Shown: positions 1 through 10,550 of the stretch, piece by piece
How positions within the stretch are numbered: position 1 is the first letter of the stretch
How the letters are laid out: each line of letters begins with the position of its first letter
Assembly: GCA_038496445.1 (NCBI GenBank)
Contig: JALMLS010000370.1
Coordinates: 62,001 to 126,000, forward strand
Source: Trichosphaerium sp. ATCC 40318
Taxonomy: Eukaryota; Discosea; Flabellinia; Trichosidae
DNA: 64,000 nucleotides
Reading direction: 5' to 3'
Program-made: the position numbers and the translations under genes
Notes under the pieces: model-generated
The model's database searches: none
Told to the model about the DNA's origin: nothing
Seen by the model: the letters and a program-made list of their open reading frames with translations, nothing else

Positions 1-34
1 AAAAAATAAGAAAACAAAACCTAACATGTGGTAG

Positions 35-475
35 TTGACAAAGTCGGCTTGGGCCTGGTTAAACGCACCATCAATGCGTGCGCAGCACTTAAACAAATTT
101 TATAGATCTATGGATTTAGTGTTGGCTCCTAATGTCAAAGCGCGGTCCATTAAGTTATGGGAGGTACATTAAGTTCAACACAGTCAACTCAATATTTTTA
201 TTGACATTTGACTTTTAGAATTTCTGGTTGCGATGGGATTTGCAGTACAAGCCATCCAGTATTTGGAGTGAGTGTGAGGAAGCCTTCACCGAAGAAACAC
301 GGATACAAACAGAACTGGTATGTACCTTTATTAACGAGTCACTTCCTTGCAGATGTGTAATTTGACTCACTCCTTCGTTTCATAGGCACTTGAGGTGCAG
401 CGGTTAACAGAACGCTTACAAAAGCTAAAATCAGAGGCAATGAATCATAGTAACGTTGCATCTCGGTCATTGTAA
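35..475 (+). CDS. 3' end of an unrecognised gene (partial)
   Basis: Three exons can be joined in one frame: 35-163, 219-317 and 386-475, ending in TAA. The introns start GTACAT and GTATGT and end in AG, and all three exons are multiples of three. The predicted tail is rich in Trp and Arg and finishes with a helical segment (LEVQRLTERLQKLKSEA) that could form a short coiled coil. The first exons lie left of the window. I do not recognise the family. The stop is about 295 bp upstream of the receptor gene on the same strand. Confidence 0.5.
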
Positions 476-769
476 ATTAAACATTATTAATATCACGTTA
501 AAACGCATGTCAACCGTCTACAACGACCAATGCCAACCCTCTTGTTGATGTCTTCAATTCTACAAGAACAAATGACGTTGACATCTTCCTTGTATTCCTT
601 CCAAAACCACTTTACAAGTCGTCAACGACTTCTTGGGTCAACCAGGAGCTTACTTCGGTTTCCAGCACATCTTTTTACTAACTTGAACGGTCCAGACTTT
701 GGGTATTTGAGCGCAAAACCTAAACTCGAGAATTTCAAAAAAAAGTCGTTGCGTGGCTTTACACTGGCC

Positions 770-3647
770 ATGAGACCGTTATTACTGGCCATAGTACTCG
801 CTCTATGGATATACGCGTGTTCGGGTCTGGGGTGCAACCCTATAGAAATTAAAACCGCATGCCAGTACGCGAATAAAACAGACCCCTTATCCATATTTGT
901 GCCCTATGCTGATCAACAAACGCTGTTATTAAATTATTCGGGCGTTTCGTGGTCTATCGCTAAAACCCTTTCAGCCAGTAGGCGGTACGTAGTGTTACTT
1001 TGCTTTTTTTAAATCGACAACCACAAATGGCTTCCCTTGCTCCAAAACCAATTTTGGCAAGTCCTCGTATTTACAATCTAACCAGTGACGTAGCTGTGGG
1101 CAGTTAGCAAAAGATTTACTTTGCAAGGTAAAAAAACACATCAAAAAATCCTTTTTTGGACAAAAATTTGAGGCGATCAATAAAAGCTTACATATTTAGC
1201 GTGTATATCGCCCTTGTGAAGGATTTAATACACAAAGAGCATGTAAAAGCACATGTGAGACATTCATTAATGAATGTAGTCGTCTCCTTGCTTATGTACA
1301 AGCACCAAATTGTTCAGAAACTGAAACTTTCTTTGGTACGTTTTTTTTTTGATTGACCCAAGTTTGGTCCTTTATCTCCGTACAAATTTTTTATATTCTC
1401 TATGTAGGTATTACAAACGATGCCTATGATTCAAACCCTGATACGTGCAATCAATTAGAGGTTTCGGTACAGCCTCAAGATTGTATGTCTCCTTTTAAAT
1501 GGGATCCTCAAGCTGGTCCAGATGAACCTCCTTGTGGTCTACCCTGTCCTGTATTAACAAAAGATGATTGTACCACAACTTATTGGGTATGTGAAAATGT
1601 CACATAGTTGGTGATTCCTTTTGCTGACTGCTAGTAGTTGGAGGTTATTTTGGTGCCATTGTCAACTATTTTTGGTCTTTTTGCTGCCATAACGTTGACT
1701 TCTCGTAAAGAGTATGCAGCTACATTTCACCTTCATAATTAAGATACTTACATGGGTATATAGGAGGCGCCAATTTCCGCAAAATATTTACCTTTGTGCT
1801 GTGTGGTACGACCATAATTTGATTGTGCACAAAACCTTTCTCGCTTGTCTCTGTTTCTTAAGCAATTCACAGGGCTGCTATCATTGCCACGCTTCCACAC
1901 TACCCTACTATTGTGATACCACGTGATAAATTAATGTGCAGAAATACTGCACGTCATCGTATAGATTTTCATCCTGAAAACACGTGGTGCATCCTACAAG
2001 GTACCATTGGAACTTCCAAACATGACTTTTTTAACATTTTTTTGTTTTTCAGGATCTGCTATTGTCTATTTCGGATTAGTTGCTGAATACTACTGGGTGA
2101 CATTAGGTATACTGATGTCTATATCTTTGTACAAACTTAGAATCAGATGGTCACCTGCTATCAAGTACGAATTCAGATCATTTTTTTTTGTGCTTAAACT
2201 GCTGCTCTAGATGGTTGTGCTATCTTGGAGCCCCTGTTGTTGCTTTTGCATTTTCTATTGTAACATTTTCAGTGGGTAGTTATGGAGCTAACCCAAGCTG
2301 CTTACCTTTTTGCTTCATTAATGCAATACCGCCAAATAATGAAGCTCTTCTCTATGGATTCGTCCTTCCTCTTGTTATAGGGCTCTTTGCGAATCTTTTT
2401 GCTATTGCTTATATCTCATTTGCATTATGCAATGCTTACAAGAGTGCAAAGAGACTTCAATCGACTTCATGTACGTGTCTCGAAGGAGGAAAATCCATCG
2501 CTCTTCTTTTTTTCTTACTCAAGATTTTTTTAGCAACCAAGAGCCAGAGAGGATATCTACACGCACAGTGGGGTATGTGGGTATATTTAATATGTGTCAT
2601 GGTTGATATTCTTGTGATTGTGTCTGCTTGTATCATTGCCTATTCAAAGAGTTTCGAAGAGCTTGAAGCTCAGGGTATTGTATGGGCTGACTGCAACGCA
2701 CAACTTGGCGATAAATGTGCTCAACGTATGGTCACATATTACTATGCCATAAAACTTAACTTTGTTGCTCTCTAGCTTTCCCTTCAGTGTGGAATAAGGT
2801 CACATTGAACGCCCTTGTATTTGGGGCAGCTATTTTACCACTTCTCGCGTTTATAACGGCTCTAGGTACGTTGATTGTAGTTGTTGACACTTGTATTTTG
2901 TAATCATTCATTTAGGATTCCCTGATTTCATTCCGACAATAAAGCGTAATTGGTATGTATAGTACTTACCACTCTTAGGTATAAATTGTACTCATTTGGA
3001 CTAGGTATTATATTACAGGTCGTAAGGATCAGTGGAAGGAACAGCGAGATTCTCATTCTCATCCGCCTTCGAGTGCGTCTTACAATCTGCCTATTATTAG
3101 GCTACCAACATTACAACTAACCCATTTTGTTTAAAGGCAGAAACGTACCTTTAGAACAACGTATGTCACAAAAATACGAAACTACAGCGAGGTACTTTGC
3201 TCTAAAGGATTGCACCTTGTTCCTTATATATTACTCAATAGGGCAGCGTTAGATATGTGCAATATTGATGGTAGCCAGCCAATGGCAAAAGGAGACTACA
3301 CACTGGTTGACACAATGTCACCAGGCTCTTCTAAGGCTCTAGGAAATTCAGCAGTTACAATGGTATCACTACAAGGCGACTACACGCCGCCTATTACACC
3401 GCGGACAGAAGGCACAGCACCTACATTGGGCTATGATGTGGCAACAGCTTACAGCAGTCCACTCACACCACGATCAGCAGTGACATGTGCGACATCATCT
3501 GTTGGTGATATTGTGTTTTCTCCTTCTCGCCTTGATAATCTCAACCGAGACAATGAAGCTGTAACTGACAGCAGTAACAAATCAGTACAAGAAGCGCCAT
3601 ATAGCACCGACACATCAAGCAGACGCAACAAACTTCGTAATGTTTGA
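770..3647 (+). CDS. Frizzled-like seven-transmembrane receptor
   Basis: Manual splicing into 15 exons (770-984, 1094-1127, 1200-1335, 1408-1586, 1638-1711, 1764-1805, 1873-2000, 2053-2164, 2211-2470, 2534-2725, 2788-2865, 2916-2952, 3005-3100, 3141-3191, 3242-3647) gives an uninterrupted 679-residue protein. It begins with a signal peptide (MRPLLLAIVLALWIYACSG). A cysteine-rich ectodomain follows, with the spacing of a Frizzled CRD (CGQLAKDLLC, then CKSTCETFINEC). Seven hydrophobic segments follow, and the loop after TM1 (ERRQFPQNIYLCAV) resembles the Frizzled 'YPERP' region. The cytoplasmic tail is Ser/Thr/Pro-rich with repeated TPPITPR-like and SPLTPRS-like sites. Frizzled/Smoothened-like receptors without animal Wnt ligands are known in amoebae and early fungi. 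The ligand and G-protein coupling are unknown. The intron at 3101-3140 appears to be GC-AG. Confidence 0.8.
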
Positions 3648-3756
3648 TTTCACTACACCTTTTTTTTTTTCTCTCGTTTATTTGCTATTGTACATTGTTT
3701 TTGCTGCAAAAGGAAAAAAAATAAATTGCTTCTTCCCTTTCTATTTCTTCGTTCCT

Positions 3757-4662
3757 TTAGCGTTGTCTATAGTAAGCAAGTACTGAACGGATCCGCTTGA
3801 AGGCAACATTTAGGTCAGGATGGTCCTATATACAATTGTTAGTGCCTAGTTGTTATCGTTGTTGGTAGTGACGGCTGTATGACGCACAACTTGAGCAGTA
3901 AGCAGTATATCTCCTCTTGAAAAAATCTGAATAATGACGTTTGGTTCCTCCATCCTGTAAATGAGTGCAGGGAAGAGTTCAGGTTCATACTAAAAAGTAA
4001 TTGATTGGTACATTTTTTTTTGACAAGTCGACATTCTATGGCATAAAAATGAGACGTACGCTTGCCGATCTGGTATGCGCAAAGGCTAGCTTCTCTAGAT
4101 GAATTGAATAATCAACCTTGCATTTTGCCACTACTTTACATATTTGAAAGTGTCTAGAAATGCGTTGTGAGGCGTATAGTTGTCGTGTAAATGGCTGGCA
4201 TTTCATTCAAGAAAAAATAACGCACTCGAATGCTATTTTGGCGCCGGTGCGTTGTATAAGCGCAGCAAATGTCTTGGCTTTTGTTCGTGAAGCTGCAACG
4301 GACGTAGCGCCATAACATATCTGAATATTTTTAAAACTCGATATTTTAGGCGCCATGGCGTTTTTTAGAGGTGTACCATTTTCCCATCCGGAAATACGAG
4401 CGCTTCTGTAGTATCATCTGGCAAGTAGAGTAATACGCCTTCAAATTGCTATGACACGCGTTCATTTGGTGTAATTTACGCAATGACGCACGGCTGGGTT
4501 ATATTCACAATTATCTTTCAGTTCATTTGATATTTTCACAAAATCGAGGTCCCCAGAGCCCAGAGATACTGTATACATTAGAATGGGTGGTTACTGTTAC
4601 CTAGCCTTACCAGTAGAAATAACGTTCACAATTTTAACGCCGTTATTACTAGAGCGCTCCAT
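3757..4662 (-). CDS. TBP: TATA-binding protein (divergent)
   Basis: The minus-strand exons splice to a protein of about 180 residues that is essentially only the two-repeat TBP saddle. Repeat 1 holds KIVNVISTV, CEYNPAQFEGVLLYL and ALVFPDGKMICYGAT. Repeat 2 holds HFQICKVVAKCKV, YEPELFPALIYRM and IQIFSRGDILLT. The four phenylalanines that kink DNA in TBP (one in each of FEGV, LVFP, ELFP and QIFS) all appear kept, but many surrounding positions differ from canonical TBP, for example CKVVAKC where QNMVGSC is usual. The C-terminal helix is in a separate last exon (DHPDLNVAFKRIRSVLAYYR). It could be the only TBP or a TBP-related factor. It is divergently transcribed from the F-box/MORN gene, 104 bp away, and convergent with the receptor gene. 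Confidence 0.82.
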
Positions 4663-4766
4663 GCTTACACCACCATTAGCAACTGTTGATCAAATTGTAT
4701 TTGACCGAGTTTGACAGCGCTTGGCTGAAAACGAGTTTAAAATAATACATTTTACGCGCCGTTTTA
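4663..4766. promoter_or_regulatory. Short divergent intergenic region
   Basis: Only 104 bp separate the TBP start (minus strand) from the F-box/MORN start (plus strand), so any promoters must overlap here. I see an AT-rich TTTAAAATAATA stretch near 4736-4747 but no element I can name with confidence. Confidence 0.4.
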
Positions 4767-5543
4767 ATGGAGCGTTCAAAGAGGTCTCTTGAGCACCAAC
4801 AGCAATTATGTAGGCGCGTGTTTTTGTTTCCTACTTTTACTGACAGTCTTTGTAGCCTCCTATCGCTACCTCTAGAGCTGCAACACATTATTTTTAACTT
4901 ACACAGTGCTTCTTACATCTCTTGGCCATGTCTCAACCGAAAAAGCGCATTTACGTCTCGTTTTGACAATAAATACAATAAACACGGCGAATGGAGGAGA
5001 TACAACGCTGCCAGAACAATAATAATACGTTGTCAGTTTTCCGGTGGCAAGAAGCATGGTGCTTACTGTACTTGGCATTCTACAACGCTACACAAGAGTA
5101 TGGAGTGCAAATACGTTGATGACATAAAACAAGGACAATACCAGTCATGGCACGAGGATGGCGCTGCCTTGAAATCTTGTAGTTTCTTGGATGGCAAACA
5201 ACATGGCGTGGTGACGTCGTGGCATCAAAATGGTCACGTGTGGAAACGTGGTAGATACAATTATGGTAAGCGTAGTGGTGTCCACGTGATATTTTATAAT
5301 ACAGGACAACTATGGACGAGTTGTGAATATGTGCAAGATAAAAAACATGGTAACTATCTTCAATGGCTACTTAACGGAGATTTAAGGATATGTTGCAAGT
5401 ACAGTAACAATCTGAGGCATGGTCCGTATGTTATGCTAAATAGATCTATTGTTATAAAGAAATGTGTTTACAAATCTGGTGTTGAACAACCACTTGTCAA
5501 GAAGAACAACAAACAGACTTTGGTTGACAAAGAAATATATTAG
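4767..5543 (+). CDS. F-box and MORN-variant repeat protein, intronless
   Basis: A single uninterrupted 258-codon frame. Residues about 28-60 look like an F-box (LSLPLELQHIIFNL). Residues about 70-230 carry about seven repeats of roughly 23 residues with a pattern like G.Y..WH..G.L...C.Y..GK.HG (for example GQYQSWHEDGAALKSCSFLD). This is the MORN_2/YwqK-type variant rather than classical MORN. An F-box fused to this repeat is common in large DNA viruses of protists and also occurs in some bacteria and protists. F-box proteins usually recruit substrates to SCF ubiquitin ligases; the repeats presumably bind a partner. It lacks introns although nearly every neighbour is heavily interrupted, which fits lateral acquisition or retrocopying. 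The function itself is inferred. Confidence 0.75.
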   Translation: MERSKRSLEHQQQLCRRVFLFPTFTDSLCSLLSLPLELQHIIFNLHSASYISWPCLNRKSAFTSRFDNKYNKHGEWRRYNAARTIIIRCQFSGGKKHGAYCTWHSTTLHKSMECKYVDDIKQGQYQSWHEDGAALKSCSFLDGKQHGVVTSWHQNGHVWKRGRYNYGKRSGVHVIFYNTGQLWTSCEYVQDKKHGNYLQWLLNGDLRICCKYSNNLRHGPYVMLNRSIVIKKCVYKSGVEQPLVKKNNKQTLVDKEIY

Positions 5544-5770
5544 TATTCTTGAGAAAAAATAATCTGGATTGTGTTTATTGAAGAAACGGGGAACAACAGA
5601 ACATTCGTTCGTTCTCCAATGTACATACACAATACAAGATAAAGGTCTGCTTTTTTTCTGCTTCGTGAACAATAAAAGAACCAAGGTACACCCACATGTA
5701 GGTTAGTTGTTCTTTTTTTTTTTTGAATACAAAAATTAAAAAAGAGACCGGGGTTTGTCCTTTGTACTAA

Positions 5771-8167
5771 CTAGTACAGAGCGTAAAAGCGCATATTTTC
5801 TCTGTGTTTCTTGCCATTGTAGTGGTCCAAGAGATGCTTATAGCTTGGGCAACTAATGTCGCACAGCTCACAGTAAAACTCAGTTTTACCTCCAAAACGA
5901 CTCGAGCTCTAAAGGGTAATTAAAAAAAAAAGCTTAGCACGTGCGTGAAAAAAAAAAAAAGCAAAAAATATCGTACCGGTGGTGTCTCTTTAGGATGCCA
6001 TTGAAGATTGACTTCTAAGTCTGGCGAGTATTTCTTGTGGTACTGTGATAACAAATATGAGCCTTGTGGAAGAAAAACAACTTTAGATTTCGCCTGCGTA
6101 CCTCGTATGCTCTATTAGCTGATTCTGCATCTGCCATATTAATAAACCCACAATTAGCCTGTGGAAGATAACGAACGCTCTAAGTTTAAAAAAATAAGCC
6201 ACTATTGGTACTGAAAAAAGGATTGATTACCTCTACTTCACCAAACGACTTTGCTAAACCTTTCAAAAAGCCAGAGCCGTCGTTGTGGACAATATACTTG
6301 GGTAATCTACCGACCCACAGAGTTCGTTTTCCTGTACACAAGGCGATAAGAACAAGTGACACGTCAATCTAAAAAAAAGTGATTTACCTCTTGATGATTC
6401 TCGTGATCTCGATCTAGATCTTGACCTGTCACGTGGTGACCTGCTTCGGTCGCTAGATCGGGGCGACCTGATATTCCCCGCAGAAAAATTAGATGTTAAA
6501 TTGGGAAATTTAAGCTGTAGGATTTTCCCTGCTAGTATTGCGTCCGACACGGAACCAAAGTGACTAAAAAAAAGCCAAAATGTTAGTATTTCTTGTTTTG
6601 AAATAGTTGCTATTACAACGTACATAAAGTACTTTGTTTTATCTCCCCAATACTGGACGCATTTAGTAGGATTTATAGGAACGATAGATTTCTTAATTGC
6701 GGCCATTTCATCGTCATCTTTGACTTTGCAAAGTAGTAGACAATCTATGAAAAAAAGTCAATTTATTAAAAAACAAAGAATATCAAAAAAAATTTACGTG
6801 CCTGTAGCTTGTTTAGAAACTTCCAGGTCAGGATTCTTTTCCTTGACAGGAGAGGCAGGTTTTTCTTTTCTAGTCTCAGATGATCGCTTCCTGCGAGATA
6901 AATGTTAGTAATGAAATAGGGCACGTGCTTTCTTTTTTTTTTCTTACTTTTCAGATTCGCGATCTTCTTTTCTTCCTCTGCGCTCTTCTCTCCTATCATC
7001 CCTTTTATCTTCTCTCCTATCGTCTCTTTTATCCTCTCTTTTAATATCTCTTCTATCATCTCTAATCCTGTCTGATCTCTTATCATCCCGTTTATCGAGC
7101 CTTCGATCATCTCTTTTATCTTCTCTTCTGTCATCCCTTTTATCTTCTCTTCTATCATCCCTTTTGACTTCTTTTCTCTCAGGTTTTCTTTCTTCACGTG
7201 GCTTCACATCCTCCATTTTAACATGTTTCTTTTCGGTTATTCTTCTATCGATCTTAGGAGAAGAAGACTTTAACCTTCTTTCCTTCTTTTCAGAGTCACG
7301 TTCTACTCTATCGTCCTTAGACCTCGTGGATATATCAGGTTTTTTGTCTTCTTTTCTTTCACTTTTTAATTCGCTCCTTTTCTCGGCTTTAACCTCAACC
7401 CTTCTACTTGAAGAACTTTTCTCAGCATCTTCGAGTCTTCTTCGAGAAGTACGTGATGAAGACCTTGACTCCCTTTCTCTGGAGCGCTCTGAACGTGAAT
7501 CTCTGAGCCTTGACGAGGAAGATAACCTCTTCTCGAAGTCTACAAAGTCTTTGCCTTCGTTCTTGAATAGCTCCATCAAATGCACAATTAGCGCAATTTT
7601 TTCATTATTCAATCGTGTAAGGAATATATGATTATTCACGTCCACTTCGCTTGGTTGTAACACCTTTTCTGACGGAGGTGTCATTTTAGAAGGATAAGGG
7701 CCTGCTATTGGCTTTGGTTCTATGTCCATTGAATCCTGTACAGAAGTATGTAAGACAAAGGGGAAATCAATATAAAACTGGCTTTATAAAAAAAATCGTA
7801 CACCTGATTTTTCTGTGGTTGGAGGCTTTTCAGGTACTTGTTCATTGGTCTTCTTATCTTCTTCCTTTTTCATATTTTCAAATATGCTTGTAAGGAAGTT
7901 ATCAATTCCGTCAGGTTCAGTTTTGTTCGCTTCCTTGTTACTATCCTCTAATAGAAAATGAGCACGTGTTTGACAACAAACCCTCAAAAAAATCACGTGC
8001 CTTGTTTATCTTCCTTGGTAGGACCTACTGGAGGCGATGGTCCCCTAACGTTGGTTTAGCGAACGTTTAAAACGAAGAGAGATGGTAAAGTACATTATAG
8101 GTTTGTCATCGTTTGATTTTGGTTTATCCTCTACTTTGGTGTTAACCACCTTACTTTGGTCATTCAT
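5771..8167 (-). CDS. SR-like protein with RRM and U1-type zinc finger
   Basis: Chosen start MNDQSKVVNTK at 8167. The N-terminal half is charged and includes a conserved-looking helical stretch (VDVNNHIFLTRLNNEKIALI) about 20 codons into the exon that ends at 6944. A long Arg/Asp/Glu/Lys/Ser tract follows, with repeated RDDRREDK units. Later exons encode an RRM-like region (KSIVPINPTKCVQYWGDKTK, then HFGSVSDAIL), a short RS segment (RSPRDRSRSRSRSRESS), a clearer RRM (RTLWVGRLPKYIVHND), and a C-terminal C2H2 finger of the U1/matrin type (FYCELCDISC...HLLDHYNGKKH). The arrangement indicates a nuclear pre-mRNA binding protein, probably tied to splicing. I could not match it to one named orthologue. 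Its start codon overlaps the stop of the upstream coiled-coil gene. Confidence 0.68.
6950..7180. repeat. Coding tandem repeat (about 24 bp unit) in the SR-like gene
   Basis: Roughly eight degenerate copies of a 24-bp unit (plus strand: TCTCCTATCATCCCTTTTAT and close variants) encode RDDRREDK-type octapeptides on the minus strand. Such tracts expand and contract easily, so length may vary between isolates or be misassembled. Confidence 0.8.
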
Positions 8168-8995
8168 AACGCTAGACTTCGTTTAGCAATGTGAAACATA
8201 ATTTTACGATCGTAAAAAGTTGTAACGCACTTTGCAAACGCCATGCGTTTTCCTTCGAGCTCAGTGACTATTTTCTTCATCTTTACATAGAAGCCCTTTA
8301 TATAGGCCGACATATTATCGATTTTATGTTGGCGCTTGCGCAACCGCCTTTTTTGATCGTGGACATCCTTACTTCTGTCCTCACAATCATGCTTTAACTC
8401 GGTATAACGATCAAGTTGATCTTCCAATTGGCTACGTAATTGTTGGTTTCGAGCGAAACAATCGTCTAATTGACGGCGGAGATCTGCTCGTTCAGAAAGG
8501 AGCCTATCCTCTTCGCATCGATATCTACAGCGTGTGTAAGAACAAAATTAAAAAAACGCAGAACCTTAATTTTTCTAAATCACGTGCCTTTCGATACGTT
8601 CATCCCTCTCGAATATATCTGCTTCCAGATCCCGTGTGCGTCTTGTCTCAGTGTCTAGACTGAGGCGCAAACGCTAAATACCATTAGCATTAACAAATAA
8701 GCGAGTCTAGCGGCGTTTCTTGAACATACCTCGTTCTTGTGTTGTAATTTCGTTTTTTCTTCCATCAAAGCCACTTCCAACTCACTGAGTGTGCTATTTA
8801 CGATAAGAGAATGCTTAAACAAAGACATGTGCTGTCAAGCGCCAAATTAAAATGAAAACAGCAGAGAAAAAGATAAATGTCTCTAACGTACGCCCCATGA
8901 GCCCTAAGGACTGCTGATGCGACCTTTTTAGGTGGGTCGCCTCTACCTTCATCGCTTGCGTCTCGTTTACGTTTATTACTGTACTTCTCGCTCAT
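8164..8995 (-). CDS. Coiled-coil protein, unrecognised
   Basis: Begins MSEKYSNKRKRDASDEG, with a basic KRKR motif that could be a nuclear localisation signal. After two small exons it becomes almost entirely helical, with long heptad-like runs (RLSLDTETRRTRDLEADIF, then RQLDDCFARNQQLRSQLEDQ) and a basic terminal helix. It ends AKRSLAL with TGA at 8164-8166. About 190-200 residues. No catalytic motif is visible. A small nuclear coiled-coil protein (for example of the spindle, kinetochore or splicing apparatus) is possible but not shown. The stop codon shares two bases with the start of the SR-like gene downstream. Confidence 0.55.
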
Positions 8996-9166
8996 AACGA
9001 ACAGAAAAGTTTTATAAACAGCTGCGGTTGGTTGGTGGCACTGTGATTTATGGTGCTGTCATATTGTGATACGATAACTTGTGGACAATTACAATGATAT
9101 TCAGTCCACATTACAAAAAACCCGTAAAGTACAGGTGAGCTGCAAAAAAAACAGCGGCGGGCCGTT

Positions 9167-10419
9167 TTAAGACTTGTACGTCTTGTGCCATTCAACGACA
9201 GAATTATATCCTAAATCACCTCCAAATATATCTAGGGCACTCCCAACTGTAACGTGGACGCGGTTTTTACCCAGCTACAAGGCTAGTAAGAAAGCGATTT
9301 ATAGGTCATAGCCTTCGTTGGGCACACGTACACTTCGTACTCGTTCCAGATCTGCAATGGATCTCACACCACCTGCGTACGTTACTGGAATAGTTGACAT
9401 CTCTCCTAGCTAAAATAGCGGTTAGCTTCGCGTGCAACCGTTACAAATTTTGGGTCACGTGCCATTGAAACAAGTTCTTCAATAATCCCAGTACGTGTTC
9501 CTTCCACATCTACTCCATGAACCAGAAATTCGTTGCAATAATTTGATAGTTTCTGGTTACGTAAGTAACCGTTTAACAAAAAAAGGAGTTGAGTACCTCT
9601 AAGTTCTGTTTGGTGATTGCAAAATCTGTGTATTTTTGCCAGCGATCAGTTACAACGTAATAATCTCCTTCAGGCGTCTTTTTTCTACATGACAGGTCGA
9701 GAACCAGTCTATACTTTAGCAGTCAGATATCTTTGAAGCCAATACAACAATACGCGTACTTTGATGCGCCTACGACCGAAACAAGTGCCTTGGCGCAGAA
9801 GAACATTAGAGAAAAAAAACCATCAGCGTGTTTTGTTTAAATTACCTCCAGCTTGTCCCAAGCAATTTTCCCGTCTTTGAATACATATGAAGTGACAATA
9901 ACGTGACTCGCTCCAGCATCTGATGTTTGGTTATTAAGGACATTTCTGGCTTGTTAGAAATTTTGACATCATACCCAAGTATTTTTTAGCGTTATTGGGG
10001 TTAATGCCACCTCCAACCTAAGCGAACAATGAAATGGCACTTGGATGTCACTTTACTAACCTGAAAACCTCCAGGATAAGTGCGAAGCGCTAAAGTAAAG
10101 CGTCAGGGCGTGCGGTACGCAGTTTTGTGTACCAAGCATAACAGCGTCTTCATTTCCAGGCCCAAGCATAATTACATGGCCACCAGTCAGTTTATCTTTC
10201 TATTTCTGGTTAATAGAGCGCTAAAACAGCAGTCACGCACTTGGTACAGGGATGCAAAGTATTTGGAGTCTTTATCTGACTCAAAGTTTGTCTCAGGTTT
10301 CTCAGTATCATTTAAAGTGCTGCCAACGATTTGTTTCACCTTTCCATCGTGTAAATCTTCATTCAGCGTAAGAATAGTGTACACGGTATAACTTACATGC
10401 CTATACACGGCCTAAACAT
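9167..10419 (-). CDS. HIS6: HisA: ProFAR isomerase (histidine biosynthesis)
   Basis: Catalyses the fourth step of histidine synthesis, isomerising ProFAR to PRFAR. The N-terminus is [18 protein letters not shown], with the diagnostic catalytic Asp in DLHDG. The C-terminal half shows [16 protein letters not shown] and [15 protein letters not shown], the second phosphate-binding side of the TIM barrel. Fungal and plant enzymes of this single-domain type are about 250-300 residues, in keeping with the coding length here once the many short introns are removed. The first exon is only 19 nt (10401-10419), followed by an apparent GC-AG intron. HisA is absent from animals, which supports a fungal, plant or protist host. 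It lies 131 bp downstream of the AIF-like gene on the same strand. Confidence 0.85.
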
Positions 10420-10550
10420 TACAATAACAAATGTCAGAGCAAATAGTTCTCAATTGAAAAAGAGTTACTTAACTTCAATTTACTGACGCCTTAACAAGCC
10501 AACAAACGCTTCATTACTAAAATCGCGTAGCGACAAACGACTACATATTC

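Noticed and set aside
530-769. Start of the receptor at the upstream ATG (530)
   Set aside because: Would add about 80 residues before the signal peptide, hiding it; the Met at 770 gives a standard secretory N-terminus.
770-3647. Implication of a Wnt pathway
   Set aside because: A CRD-bearing 7TM receptor alone does not show Wnt signalling; no Wnt, Dishevelled or beta-catenin is seen here.
7164-7631. Plus-strand frame of 155 codons, Ser/Leu-rich
   Set aside because: Antisense shadow of the Arg/Asp/Ser-rich SR-like exon; composition is explained by the reverse strand.
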